Below are positions 18,286 through 25,964 of a stretch of 64,000 bases of DNA, one piece after another. Location of the stretch: the NCBI GenBank assembly GCA_963835085.1, contig CAWIED010000001.1, positions 2,480,001 through 2,544,000 on the forward strand, given 5' to 3'. Every line of letters begins with the position of its first letter. Positions within the stretch are counted from its first letter, which is position 1. The translations under genes were made by a program, and so were the position numbers. This DNA comes from JBDIAG01 sp963835085 (GTDB taxonomy: Bacteria; Actinomycetota; Actinomycetes; Actinomycetales; CAWJMD01). The notes below the pieces were generated by a model. It was not told the origin of the DNA, did not search any database, and worked only from the letters and a program-made list of their open reading frames with translations.

Positions 18286-19344
18286 TCACGGCGCGACCGG
18301 GGCGGGACTCACATGCACCACCGCCGCCGACAGTCGCGGCACCCCGGCCCTGAGATGATCCTCGACATGATGGGCCACGTCGTGAGCCTGCGCGAGTGAG
18401 AGCTCGTCGCAGACGGTGACGTCGGCCTCGGCTCTTAACACATGCCCCACCCAGCGCAGTCGCAGCTCGGCGACTCCCAGCACACCGTCCACAGACACGA
18501 TGGACGCTGTCGCCCGATCCACGAGCGCCGGATCGACCGCGTCGAGCAGCCGGGCTCCCACCTCAGTGACCGCCGACCGCAGCGCCGCGCCGATGGCGAC
18601 CACGATCAGCAGGCCCACCACCGGATCGGCCCAGGGCCAGCCGATGGCCACTCCGCCGGCGCCGAGAAGTACTGCAAGAGACGTGAAACCGTCTGTGCGC
18701 GCATGCACCCCGTCGGCCACGAGCGCGGCGGAGCCGATCCGGCGGCCCACCCGGATCCGGTACCTGGCCACCAGCTCGTTGCCTGCGAATCCCACGATCG
18801 AGGCCACCGCAACTGCCCATAGGTGGTGCACGGGACGGGGATGGATCAGCCGGTTCACGGCCTCGTATCCGCTCAGCACGCCGGACAGCGCGATCATCGC
18901 GACGACGAACAACCCCGCCACGTCTTCTGCGCGGCCATATCCGTAGGTGAAACGGCGGTTTGCCGGCCTGCGTGCCAAGGCGAAGGCCACAAGCAGAGGG
19001 ATGGCCGTGGCCGCATCGGCCACGTTGTGCAGGGTGTCGCCCAGGAGGGCCACGGAACCCGAGAAGCCCACGACGACGGCTTGAATCGCCGCCGTAGCCA
19101 CCAGACCACCAAGGCTCCACCACAGAGCCCGGGTGCCTGCCGAAGACGATTCCAGCGGTTCGTCGACCTTGTCGACGCTGTCGTGGGAATGCCCGCCCAA
19201 CAGCCCCGACAGCGCATGCCGCACCCTGCCCCAGAGTGGGCTGCGCCCAGGACCATGGCTGTGTTCATGCCCGTGCCCATGTTCATGCCCGTGCCCATGC
19301 AGGACGGATCCGTGTTCGGGCTCGGACGCCGGGAGCTGCGTCAT
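18286..19344 (-). CDS. Cation diffusion facilitator (Zn/Co-type) transporter
   Basis: A 352-residue CDF exporter. A histidine-rich N-terminus (eight His in HGHGHEHGHGHEHSH, within residues 11-30) probably gathers metal. Two HxxxD metal-site motifs lie in the membrane domain (HNVAD 106-110 and HARTD in a later helix), with six predicted helices from about 73 to 265 and a C-terminal cytoplasmic ferredoxin-like domain. It should export Zn2+ or a similar divalent ion by proton antiport. Its ATG overlaps the stop of the upstream arsR-type gene by four bases, so the pair is an autoregulated metal efflux operon. Confidence 0.88.
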   Translation of the reverse strand: MTQLPASEPEHGSVLHGHGHEHGHGHEHSHGPGRSPLWGRVRHALSGLLGGHSHDSVDKVDEPLESSSAGTRALWWSLGGLVATAAIQAVVVGFSGSVALLGDTLHNVADAATAIPLLVAFALARRPANRRFTYGYGRAEDVAGLFVVAMIALSGVLSGYEAVNRLIHPRPVHHLWAVAVASIVGFAGNELVARYRIRVGRRIGSAALVADGVHARTDGFTSLAVLLGAGGVAIGWPWADPVVGLLIVVAIGAALRSAVTEVGARLLDAVDPALVDRATASIVSVDGVLGVAELRLRWVGHVLRAEADVTVCDELSLAQAHDVAHHVEDHLRAGVPRLSAAVVHVSPAPVAP

Positions 19345-19697
19345 GGCAGGTCAGCCGGTGCCAGGTGATGCGCAGGCACGGCATCGAGCAGGTGCTCGAC
19401 GTGGCCGATGGTATCGACCACAAGCTGTCGCACGTGATCGTTGTTGACCCGATAGAGCACGAGATTGCCCTGCTTTCGCGTGGTGACGAGCCGTGCCATG
19501 CGCAGTTTGGCCAGATGCTGGGAGACGCCGGGCACCGGCCGTTCCACCCGCTTGGCCAGCTCCGAGACCGAGAGCTCCTCGTCGAGCAGAAGCCCGGTGA
19601 GCTGCAGCCTGGTGGGGTCGGCCAGCACCCGCAGCACCTCGACAGCGAGGGTGGTCACGTCCTCCGACCAGACGGGTGGTTGCGTAATTGCATGCAT
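19341..19697 (-). CDS. ArsR/SmtB-family metal-responsive repressor
   Basis: A 118-residue winged-helix repressor: LADPTRLQLTGLLL, SVSELAKRVERP, a recognition helix around PGVSQHLAKLRMARLV, and a wing TTRKQGNLVLYRV. The His/Asp-rich C-terminus (DHVRQLVVDTIGHVEHLLD, HH near the end) resembles alpha5-type zinc sites. The open frame extends far upstream through low-complexity sequence, but ATG 19697 gives the family length and follows a TACTGT -10 by six bases. It precedes and overlaps the CDF gene and probably represses both through the dyad at 19681-19702. Confidence 0.87.
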   Translation of the reverse strand: MHAITQPPVWSEDVTTLAVEVLRVLADPTRLQLTGLLLDEELSVSELAKRVERPVPGVSQHLAKLRMARLVTTRKQGNLVLYRVNNDHVRQLVVDTIGHVEHLLDAVPAHHLAPADLP

Positions 19698-19702
19698 ACG
19701 CA
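19681..19702. promoter_or_regulatory. Probable ArsR-type operator
   Basis: TGCGTA-N10-TACGCA, a perfect 6-bp inverted repeat around a TGCATGCA core. It covers the start codon of the arsR-type gene and ends just before its TACTGT -10 box (19704-19709, minus). Location and dyad fit autoregulation by an ArsR/SmtB repressor. Confidence 0.5.
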
Positions 19703-19703
19703 A

Positions 19704-19709
19704 ACAGTA
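19704..19709 (-). promoter_or_regulatory. -10 box of the arsR-CDF operon
   Basis: TACTGT on the minus strand, six bases before ATG 19697; a probable leaderless promoter abutting the operator. Confidence 0.45.
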
Positions 19710-20182
19710 CGCCCGGCCGCAACTCAACGGCACAGACCGGCATCGGCGGTCGGCTGAGCCCACCCACCGCGTGGATGTCTGTGGCCGTTGAGTGGGGACA
19801 AGCCGATCTGCTGAGCTACATCGTGGGCCCGCGCGAGCGAGAGATTGTCGCGGACGGTGACGTCGACGGCGCCCGCCAGGCCAGCGACAGGTGGGCCAGC
19901 TCAGGCGATGCGCGGGCAACCCAGCGACGCAGGAGCAGAGCCGGTCGACAGGCGGACGGAGCCATGCGACAGGCGGAGCCGCCCGATGGAAAGGCGCAGT
20001 CTGTCCGGGGTTGTCGGCGACACGGGTCTTCCGCAATGGTGGTTTCGACAGTCGCAGGCCGCGGTCTTTCCTGACGCTGTGACGATGCCCCGTCCGGCGG
20101 GGCGTCGTCACAGCGTCAGAAACCGGCCCCTTCACACCCCCCCGACGCCGGACTCAACCCATCACGATCCGGGATGTCTGGG
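19710..20182. other. Intergenic stretch without recognisable gene
   Basis: About 470 bases upstream of the arsR-type gene. Open frames here are arginine/alanine-rich and look non-coding. The only clear structure is the long hairpin at 20072-20118. The first unit of the 73-bp array begins at the right end. Confidence 0.5.
20072..20118. repeat. Long perfect-type hairpin
   Basis: A 20-bp stem reading GACGCTGTGACGATGCCCCG pairs with its complement with one T/C difference around a TCCGG loop, and the outer T/A also pairs. It could be a bidirectional terminator or a mobile-element scar. Confidence 0.6.
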
Positions 20183-20656
20183 CGGTGCCGTCCGCGGTGT
20201 ATCCGCCACGGTTGGCACCCAGTTGAGTACCGGAACCGGGGCTGGAGCCGTTGAGTGGTGCCGTCCGCGGTGTATCCGCCGCGGTTGGCACCCAGTTGAG
20301 TACCGGAACCGGGGCTGGAGCCGTTGAGTGGTGCCGTCCGCGGTGTATCCGCCACGGTTGGCACCCAGTTGAGTACCGGAACCGGGGCTGGAGCCGTTGA
20401 GTGGTGCCGTCCGCGGTGTATCCGCCACGGTTGGCACCCAGTTGAGTACCGGAACCGGGGCTGGAGCCGTTGAGTGGTGCCGTCCGCGGTGTATCCGCCA
20501 CGGTTGGCACCCAGTTGAGTACCGGAACCGGGGCTGGAGCCGTTGAGTGGTGCCGTCCGCGGTGTATCCGCCACGGTTGGCACCCAGTTGAGTACCGGAA
20601 CCGGGGCTGGAGCCGTTGAGTGGTGCCGTCCGCGGTGTATCCGCCACGGTTGGCAC
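20183..20656 (-). repeat. Tandem array 1 of the 73-bp repeat (about 6.5 copies)
   Basis: Units begin at 20185, 20258, 20331, 20404, 20477, 20550 and 20623 (last partial), exactly 73 bp apart and nearly identical (one A/G change in copy 2). On the minus strand each starts GGTGCCAACC and has a ~39-bp core ending CGGACGGCACCAC, then a 34-bp spacer. The core ends are inverted (GGTGCC/GGCACC). The same family in opposite orientation forms the array at 37.9-38.9 kb. Because 73 is not a multiple of three and the unit has no stop, all three minus frames stay open; these are not genes. Confidence 0.85.
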
Positions 20657-20753
20657 TGTCAGGCGTCTTGTGTTGAAGATCGAATCAGAAGTCCGGCAAG
20701 ACAGTGATCCACTTCCCTACAAGAGCCGCGCCGATGACGAGCAGCACGACGCC

Positions 20754-20927
20754 TCACCGTGAGCGGTGGGCAATGCCGACCGCCCCGACCGCGGCGGCCA
20801 GGTCGCCGACGATCCACATCGCCAGCGGCGACAGCGCCGTGGCGTACAGCCCGAGCACCGCAGCCGCCACCAGGCAGAGCCGGAACCTGACACCGGCCCT
20901 CGGGCGCGGAGCCGTGGCTGTCGTCAC
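20754..20927 (-). CDS. Possible small membrane protein
   Basis: A 57-codon frame from GTG 20927 (GGGGG just upstream) encoding two hydrophobic stretches, LCLVAAAVLGLYATALS and MWIVGDLAAAVGAVGIA, joined by a short turn. After the TGA the same frame continues with another hydrophobic piece (LLVIGAALVGKWITVLPDF), so an older, longer protein may have acquired a stop. No family recognised. It lies in the gap between the repeat array and the GT4-GT2 gene. Confidence 0.3.
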   Translation of the reverse strand: MTTATAPRPRAGVRFRLCLVAAAVLGLYATALSPLAMWIVGDLAAAVGAVGIAHRSR

Positions 20928-21176
20928 GCCCCCAAGCTACGCGCCCAGCCCAGCGAGAGGCAGGGCGTCAATTCGCGTCGCGTAGCCCCCGGCGTGCCGG
21001 ACTACGCCGCCGCGGCCGCGCATCTGCGGCGGCGTTACTTTCCGGCTGCGCGGGCACGGCGCCGAGCAGGTGCGACGGCCGGCTGAGCCCGCCCGCCGCG
21101 CGGCACTGCGGAGATTCCCAGGAACGCGCCCCTATCCTGGTGGGCCGCACGCCTACTGCCACGAGGGGAGCATCGG

Positions 21177-23321
21177 GTGACCTCCACGACTCGCGTCACC
21201 CTTGACGCCACCTCGATCCCGGCCGCACGGGGCGGGGTCGGCCGCTATGTCGACCACCTCGTCACAGCGCTGGACGCCCTCGGCGTGCCCCTCACCGTGC
21301 TCGCCCAGGACGCCGATGCCGATCACCTCGCCGCCCTGGCACCGCACAGTCGCATCGTGGCCGCTCCGGCACGCATCGCCGCGCGCTCGGCCCGCTTCGC
21401 CTGGGAACAGACAGCCCTGCCCGTCCTGCTCCGGCGACTGGGCACCGACGTGTTGCACAGTCCGCACTACACGATGCCGTTGGCGGCCGGGGTGCCCACC
21501 GTCGTGACCCTGCACGATGCCACCTTCTTCTCCGACCGGCACTTGCACACCGGTGTCAAAGGCCCGTTCTTCCGCACCTGGACGACCATCTCGCTGCGCC
21601 GCGCCGCCGTATGCGTGGTGCCCTCGCGGGCCACCGCCGACGAGCTCACCCGGTTCGTGCCGGCCATCGCTCGCCTGCGGGCTGAGACGATCGTCGTGGC
21701 TCCGCACGGCGTCGACGTCGACACGTTCCACCCGCCCACGGCCGACGAGCGAGCCGCCTTCGCCGCCCGGCACCACCTGCAGGGTGAATGGATCGCGTTT
21801 CTCGGCACCCTCGAGCCACGCAAGAACGTCCCCGCGCTGATCCGAGGCTATGTGCAGGCCTTCGACGGCCGGCCGAACCCGCCCGCGCTCGTGCTCGCTG
21901 GCAGCGAAGGCTGGGACGAGGAGATCGAGCCCGCCCTGGCCGCGGTGCCGCCAGGCCTCACCGTGCTCAAGACCGGGCACCTGCCGGTGGCCGAACTGCG
22001 CGCACTGCTCGGCGGCGCTCTGCTGTCCGCCTACCCGAGCCTGGGCGAGGGCTTCGGCCTGCCGGTGCTCGAGTCGATGGCCTGCGGTGCTGCCACGCTC
22101 ACCACCCGGCGGCTCGCACTCCCGGAGGTGGGCGGCGAGGCGGTCGCCTATTGCGGCACTGCCGATTCCGAGATCTCGACGGCCCTGCGACAGCTGGTCG
22201 ACGACCCGGGCCGGCGCGGGGAGCTTGCGCAGCTCGGCAGAGCGCGTGCGGCCACCTTCACCTGGGCGGCCTGCGCCGAACAGCACGTCACGGCCTACGA
22301 ACTGGCCGCCCGAGGGACGGGCAGTAAGCGAGTGGGCGGCACGTCGGCGAGCGGCAGGTTGGCGAGCGGCGGATTGGCGAGCGGCGGGTCCAAACCCGTC
22401 GCGCACCGTGCGGCGGCCACGCCCAGCACGGGCCCACTCACCACCGGGCCGCTCGGCGTCGTCACGGTCACGTACTCCCCTGGAGAGACCCTGGCCGGAC
22501 TGCTCGACTCGCTTCCCGCAGCCACCAGCCGGTCCGTGCTGGTGGTGGTCTCCGACAACGGCTCGACGGACGGCAGTCTCGAGCTCGCCGAGCAACGTCC
22601 CAACGTCACGGTGCTGCGCAACGCCGAGAACCTGGGCTACGGCCGGGCCGTCAACGCCGGCATGGCCCTGCTGCCCGCCGAGGCCGACCCGGTGCTCATC
22701 GTCAACCCCGACGTTGTGCTCGACCCGGGCAGTCTCGATGAGCTGCTCGCCGCTCTGGCGCGGCATCCCGACGCCGGAGCGGTAGGCCCGCTGATTACCA
22801 CGCCCGCTGGCGACCTCTACCCGTCGGCACGCGAGCTTCCCTCTGTGGCAACGGGTGTGGGGCACGCGTTGTTCGGTTGGTGCTGGCCCACCAACCCGTG
22901 GACGCGCAGCTACCGGCTAGACCACGCCGCCCCCAGCGAGCGGGTGGCGGGCTGGCTCAGCGGATCGTGCCTGCTCATCCGTCGCGAGGCCTTTGACGCC
23001 GTCGGCGGCTTCGATCCGGCGTACTTCATGTACTTCGAGGACGTCGATCTCGGCGACCGGCTGGGTCAGGCGGGCTGGAGCAACGTCTATGTGCCTTCGG
23101 CCACCGCCATGCACATCGGCGGGCACTCGGCCAGCCGGCATCGTCCCGCCATGACCCGCGCCCACCACGACAGCGCCTACCGCTACCTCGCGGGCCGCTA
23201 CCCCAAGCCGTGGCAAGCACCGCTGCGCCTTGCCCTCAAGGCCGGACTCAGAGGCCGCACCCTGCTCGCGCTGCGCTCGGCAGCCGTCGACAACGGCGCC
23301 AAACTGCCCAAGCGGAGCTGA
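21177..23321 (+). CDS. Bifunctional glycosyltransferase, GT4-GT2 (WbbL-like) fusion
   Basis: A 714-residue two-domain protein. Residues 1 to ~380 are a GT4 (GT-B) enzyme: GGVGRYVDHLV at the N-terminus, LGTLEPRKN, and the donor motif EGFGLPVLESMACG. A Gly/Ser linker with repeated LASGG blocks (~383-405) joins a GT2 (GT-A) domain from ~425: VSDNGSTDGS, VNPDVVLDPGS, and WLSGSCLLIRREAFDAVGGFD as in rhamnosyltransferase WbbL. WbbL orthologues add L-rhamnose to the cell-wall linker in mycobacteria and sit in this neighbourhood. GTG 21177 has GAGGGGAG six bases upstream. Sugar specificities are inferred. Confidence 0.85.
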   Translation: MTSTTRVTLDATSIPAARGGVGRYVDHLVTALDALGVPLTVLAQDADADHLAALAPHSRIVAAPARIAARSARFAWEQTALPVLLRRLGTDVLHSPHYTMPLAAGVPTVVTLHDATFFSDRHLHTGVKGPFFRTWTTISLRRAAVCVVPSRATADELTRFVPAIARLRAETIVVAPHGVDVDTFHPPTADERAAFAARHHLQGEWIAFLGTLEPRKNVPALIRGYVQAFDGRPNPPALVLAGSEGWDEEIEPALAAVPPGLTVLKTGHLPVAELRALLGGALLSAYPSLGEGFGLPVLESMACGAATLTTRRLALPEVGGEAVAYCGTADSEISTALRQLVDDPGRRGELAQLGRARAATFTWAACAEQHVTAYELAARGTGSKRVGGTSASGRLASGGLASGGSKPVAHRAAATPSTGPLTTGPLGVVTVTYSPGETLAGLLDSLPAATSRSVLVVVSDNGSTDGSLELAEQRPNVTVLRNAENLGYGRAVNAGMALLPAEADPVLIVNPDVVLDPGSLDELLAALARHPDAGAVGPLITTPAGDLYPSARELPSVATGVGHALFGWCWPTNPWTRSYRLDHAAPSERVAGWLSGSCLLIRREAFDAVGGFDPAYFMYFEDVDLGDRLGQAGWSNVYVPSATAMHIGGHSASRHRPAMTRAHHDSAYRYLAGRYPKPWQAPLRLALKAGLRGRTLLALRSAAVDNGAKLPKRS

Positions 23322-23356
23322 GCGGACGGGCCACGCTCCGGCGCGGGCCAGCCCCC

Positions 23357-23362
23357 TAGGAT
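23357..23362 (+). promoter_or_regulatory. Possible -10 box of scoAB
   Basis: TAGGAT in a CCCCTAGGATCGACTC context nearly identical to that before the TIGR03089 gene, but here about 55 bases before the scoA ATG, which has its own AGGAGGGG ribosome site. Confidence 0.35.
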
Positions 23363-23417
23363 CGACTCGACACGCAGCAGGGCAGCAAGGTGGTCGAGGC
23401 AATCCCAGGAGGGGCCA

Positions 23418-24215
23418 ATGGACAAGGTCGTAGCCAGCGCCGCCGACGCGGTCGCCGACATCCCGTCCGGAGCGCACCTGGCGGTGGGCGGGTTCGGGTT
23501 GTGCGGCATTCCGACTGTGCTCATCACGGCGTTGTTGCACGCGGGCGCCGACGAGTTGGAGGTCTTCTCGAACAACTGCGGGGTCGACGATGCCGGGCTC
23601 GGCCTGCTGCTCGGGGCCGGACGACTGCGCCGCATCGTGGCCTCCTACGTGGGTGAGAACAAGGAGTTCGCCCGGCAGTACCTGGCCGGTGAGCTCGAGG
23701 TCGAACTCACCCCTCAAGGCACCCTGGCCGAGCGGTTGCGTGCCGCAGGCTGCGGCATCCCGGCCTTCTTCACCCCCACCGGCGCCGGAACCCAGGTGGC
23801 CGACGGCGGCCTGCCCTGGCGCTACGACAGTGCGGGCAACGTGGCGATCGCCTCGCCGGCCAAGCAGCGGCAGAGCTTCGACGTGTTCGGGAAGCCGGCC
23901 GAGTACGTGCTCGAGACCGCGCTCGTCGCCGACTTCGCCCTCGTCCGGGCCTGGAAGGGCGACCGGCACGGCAACCTCGTGTTCCGCCAGTCAGCCCGGA
24001 ACTTCAACCCGCTGTGCGCCATGGCCGGACGCATCACCCTCGCCGAGGTGGAGCACCTCGTGGAGCCCGGTGAGATCGACCCCGACCAGGTGCACCTGCC
24101 GGGAGTCTTCGTGCATCGGGTGGTCGAGCTGACCCCGGACCAGGCGCAGGACAAGCTGATCGAGAAGCGCACAGTGCGCGCCACACCTGCCAGCCAGCAG
24201 AACGAGGAGGGCTGA
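23418..24215 (+). CDS. scoA: 3-oxoacid CoA-transferase, subunit A
   Basis: Alpha subunit of succinyl-CoA:3-ketoacid (acetoacetate) CoA-transferase, which activates acetoacetate with succinyl-CoA. The 265-residue protein has the family GGFGLCGIPTVLI segment near residue 25, SNNCGVDDAGLGLL, the CoA-binding FFTPTGAGTQVADGG, and YVLETALVADFALVRAWKGD. The start is ATG 23418 after a strong AGGAGGGG. It is followed after four bases by scoB; the pair forms an operon placed between glycosyltransferase genes, an unusual location for ketone-body or fatty-acid metabolism. Confidence 0.92.
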   Translation: MDKVVASAADAVADIPSGAHLAVGGFGLCGIPTVLITALLHAGADELEVFSNNCGVDDAGLGLLLGAGRLRRIVASYVGENKEFARQYLAGELEVELTPQGTLAERLRAAGCGIPAFFTPTGAGTQVADGGLPWRYDSAGNVAIASPAKQRQSFDVFGKPAEYVLETALVADFALVRAWKGDRHGNLVFRQSARNFNPLCAMAGRITLAEVEHLVEPGEIDPDQVHLPGVFVHRVVELTPDQAQDKLIEKRTVRATPASQQNEEG

Positions 24216-24219
24216 GACC

Positions 24220-24861
24220 ATGCCGTGGAACCGAGAACAGATGGCTACCCGGGCCGCCAGCGAACTGACCGACGGCGACTACGTCAACCTCGGCATCGGT
24301 CTGCCGACCCTGGTGCCCAACTATGTGCCCGAGGGCGTGCACCTCGTGCTGCAGTCGGAGAACGGCCTGCTCGGGCTCGGCCCCTACCCGTACGCGGGCG
24401 ACGAGGACGCCGACCTGATCAACGCCGGCAAGGAGACCGTCACCCTGCTGCCGGGCGCGTCGATCTTCGACTCGGCCACCAGTTTCGGCATGATCCGCGG
24501 CGGCAAGATCGACGCCGCGATCCTCGGCGCCATGCAGGTCTCGCGCACCGGCGACATCGCCAACTGGATGATCCCCGGCAAGATGGTCAAGGGCATGGGC
24601 GGTGCCATGGATCTCGTGATCGGGGCCCGCAGGGTGGTGGTGGTCATGGAGCACGTGGCCAAGGACGGCTCGTACAAGATCGTCGAGGAGTGTTCGCTGC
24701 CGTATACCGGCCGAGGGGTGGTCGAGCGCATTATCACCGACCTGGGGGTCATCGACGTGACCCCGGATGGGCTGGTGCTCCGAGAACTCGCCCCTGACGT
24801 CACGGTCGAGGAGATCGTGGCCAAGACCGAGCCCGCCCTCGTCACCACTGGCGTCTCCTGA
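24220..24861 (+). CDS. scoB: 3-oxoacid CoA-transferase, subunit B
   Basis: Beta subunit carrying the catalytic glutamate: SENG at 46-49 with Glu47 expected to form the acyl-CoA thioester. Other family blocks are YVNLGIGLPTLVPNY near the N-terminus, GGKIDAAILGAMQVS, and IPGKMVKGMGGAMDLVIGA. Its 213 residues are standard length. Its TGA shares one base with the ATG of the downstream GT4 gene (TGATG), so the glycosyltransferase may be co-transcribed. Confidence 0.92.
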   Translation: MPWNREQMATRAASELTDGDYVNLGIGLPTLVPNYVPEGVHLVLQSENGLLGLGPYPYAGDEDADLINAGKETVTLLPGASIFDSATSFGMIRGGKIDAAILGAMQVSRTGDIANWMIPGKMVKGMGGAMDLVIGARRVVVVMEHVAKDGSYKIVEECSLPYTGRGVVERIITDLGVIDVTPDGLVLRELAPDVTVEEIVAKTEPALVTTGVS

Positions 24862-25964
24862 TGGCCCGGCCTGTGCGGGTGGCCGTCACCGTCGAACAGT
24901 TCTGGGAGAAGGTGCCCGGCGGCACGGCCACCGCCGTCAGCCGTTTTCTGCGCGCCCATCGCGAGCTCACCGACCGTTCGGAGCTGGTGGGCGTCTCCGC
25001 AGCGCATCGCGGCCCCCTGCCCGAGCAGTTCGACACCGGCCTGCGGATCCATCAGCTGCCGCTGCCGCGCCCGGCGCTGTACGACGCCTGGCGGCTGCTG
25101 CACACGCCCCCGGTGGAACTCGCCACCGGTGGCGTCGACGTCATCCACGCCACCACGTTCGCCGTTCCGCCAGCCACCAAGCCGCTCGTGGTGACCATTC
25201 ACGATCTGGCGTTCCTGCACGGCCCGGAACATTTCACGCCCCGTGGCGTCACGTTCTTCCGGGCCGGCCTCGAGCGCACCCGGCGGCGCGCCCAGCGGAT
25301 CCTGGTGCCGAGCCAGCACACCTACAACGAATGCCGGGCGGCCGGCCTGGAGGCCGAGCGGCTGCGGATCGTGCCGTGGGGGGTCAAACCGATCCAGGTC
25401 GATCCCGACCTGGTGATCGACGTGCGCCGCAAGCATGGCTTGGAACGCGACTACGTCCTGTGGTGCGGAACCGCCGAGCCGCGCAAGAACCTAGCCGGCC
25501 TGCTGGCGGCCTTCGCCAGCGTGGCACCCACCCTGGGCGACGTCGACCTCGCCCTCGTGGGCCCCGCCGGCTGGGGCGACGCGCTAGGTTCCGGACGACG
25601 TCCCAGCCCCGAGCGGGTGCACACTCTGGGCTACGTCGCCGACGCCGAGCTGTCCGCGCTGTATGCCGGAGCCCGGGCGTTCTGCTACCCGTCGCTGCGG
25701 GAGGGCTTCGGGCTACCGGTGCTGGAGGCGATGGCTGCCGGCACTCCCGTAGTCACCTCCACCGGCACTCCGATGGCGCACCTGGTGGGCAATGCCGGCG
25801 TGGCGGTGAACCCGACCGACGTGGCCGAGCTGGCCAACGCCCTGGTGTCGGTGGCCGGCAACGACCACGCCCGGTACGCCGCTAACACTCGCGCCCGAGC
25901 AGACGAATTCAGTTGGCAGGCAACGGCTTCGGCCACCGAGGCGGTCTACCGGGAAGTGGCCTAG
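24861..25964 (+). CDS. GT4-family glycosyltransferase
   Basis: A 367-residue GT-B enzyme. The N-terminal acceptor domain has KVPGGTATAVSRFL; the donor domain has GTAEPRKNLAGLL and the EX7E-type motif EGFGLPVLEAMAAGTPVV. It is like the mannosyl/rhamnosyl transferases of surface polysaccharide loci. The ATG overlaps the scoB stop. It converges with manA with a four-base overlap of the ends. Donor unknown; GDP-mannose is plausible given manA and gmd next door. Confidence 0.83.
   Translation: MARPVRVAVTVEQFWEKVPGGTATAVSRFLRAHRELTDRSELVGVSAAHRGPLPEQFDTGLRIHQLPLPRPALYDAWRLLHTPPVELATGGVDVIHATTFAVPPATKPLVVTIHDLAFLHGPEHFTPRGVTFFRAGLERTRRRAQRILVPSQHTYNECRAAGLEAERLRIVPWGVKPIQVDPDLVIDVRRKHGLERDYVLWCGTAEPRKNLAGLLAAFASVAPTLGDVDLALVGPAGWGDALGSGRRPSPERVHTLGYVADAELSALYAGARAFCYPSLREGFGLPVLEAMAAGTPVVTSTGTPMAHLVGNAGVAVNPTDVAELANALVSVAGNDHARYAANTRARADEFSWQATASATEAVYREVA

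Noticed and set aside
20183..20656. CRISPR array, because of regular repeats with spacers
   Set aside because: Units are 73 bp with identical spacers and inverted core ends, and no cas genes are present. Array 2 spacers fall into only two conserved types.
20116..20656. Three long overlapping minus-strand reading frames encoding the same peptide
   Set aside because: They are the same 73-bp repeat read in rotating frame; no start signals or family similarity.
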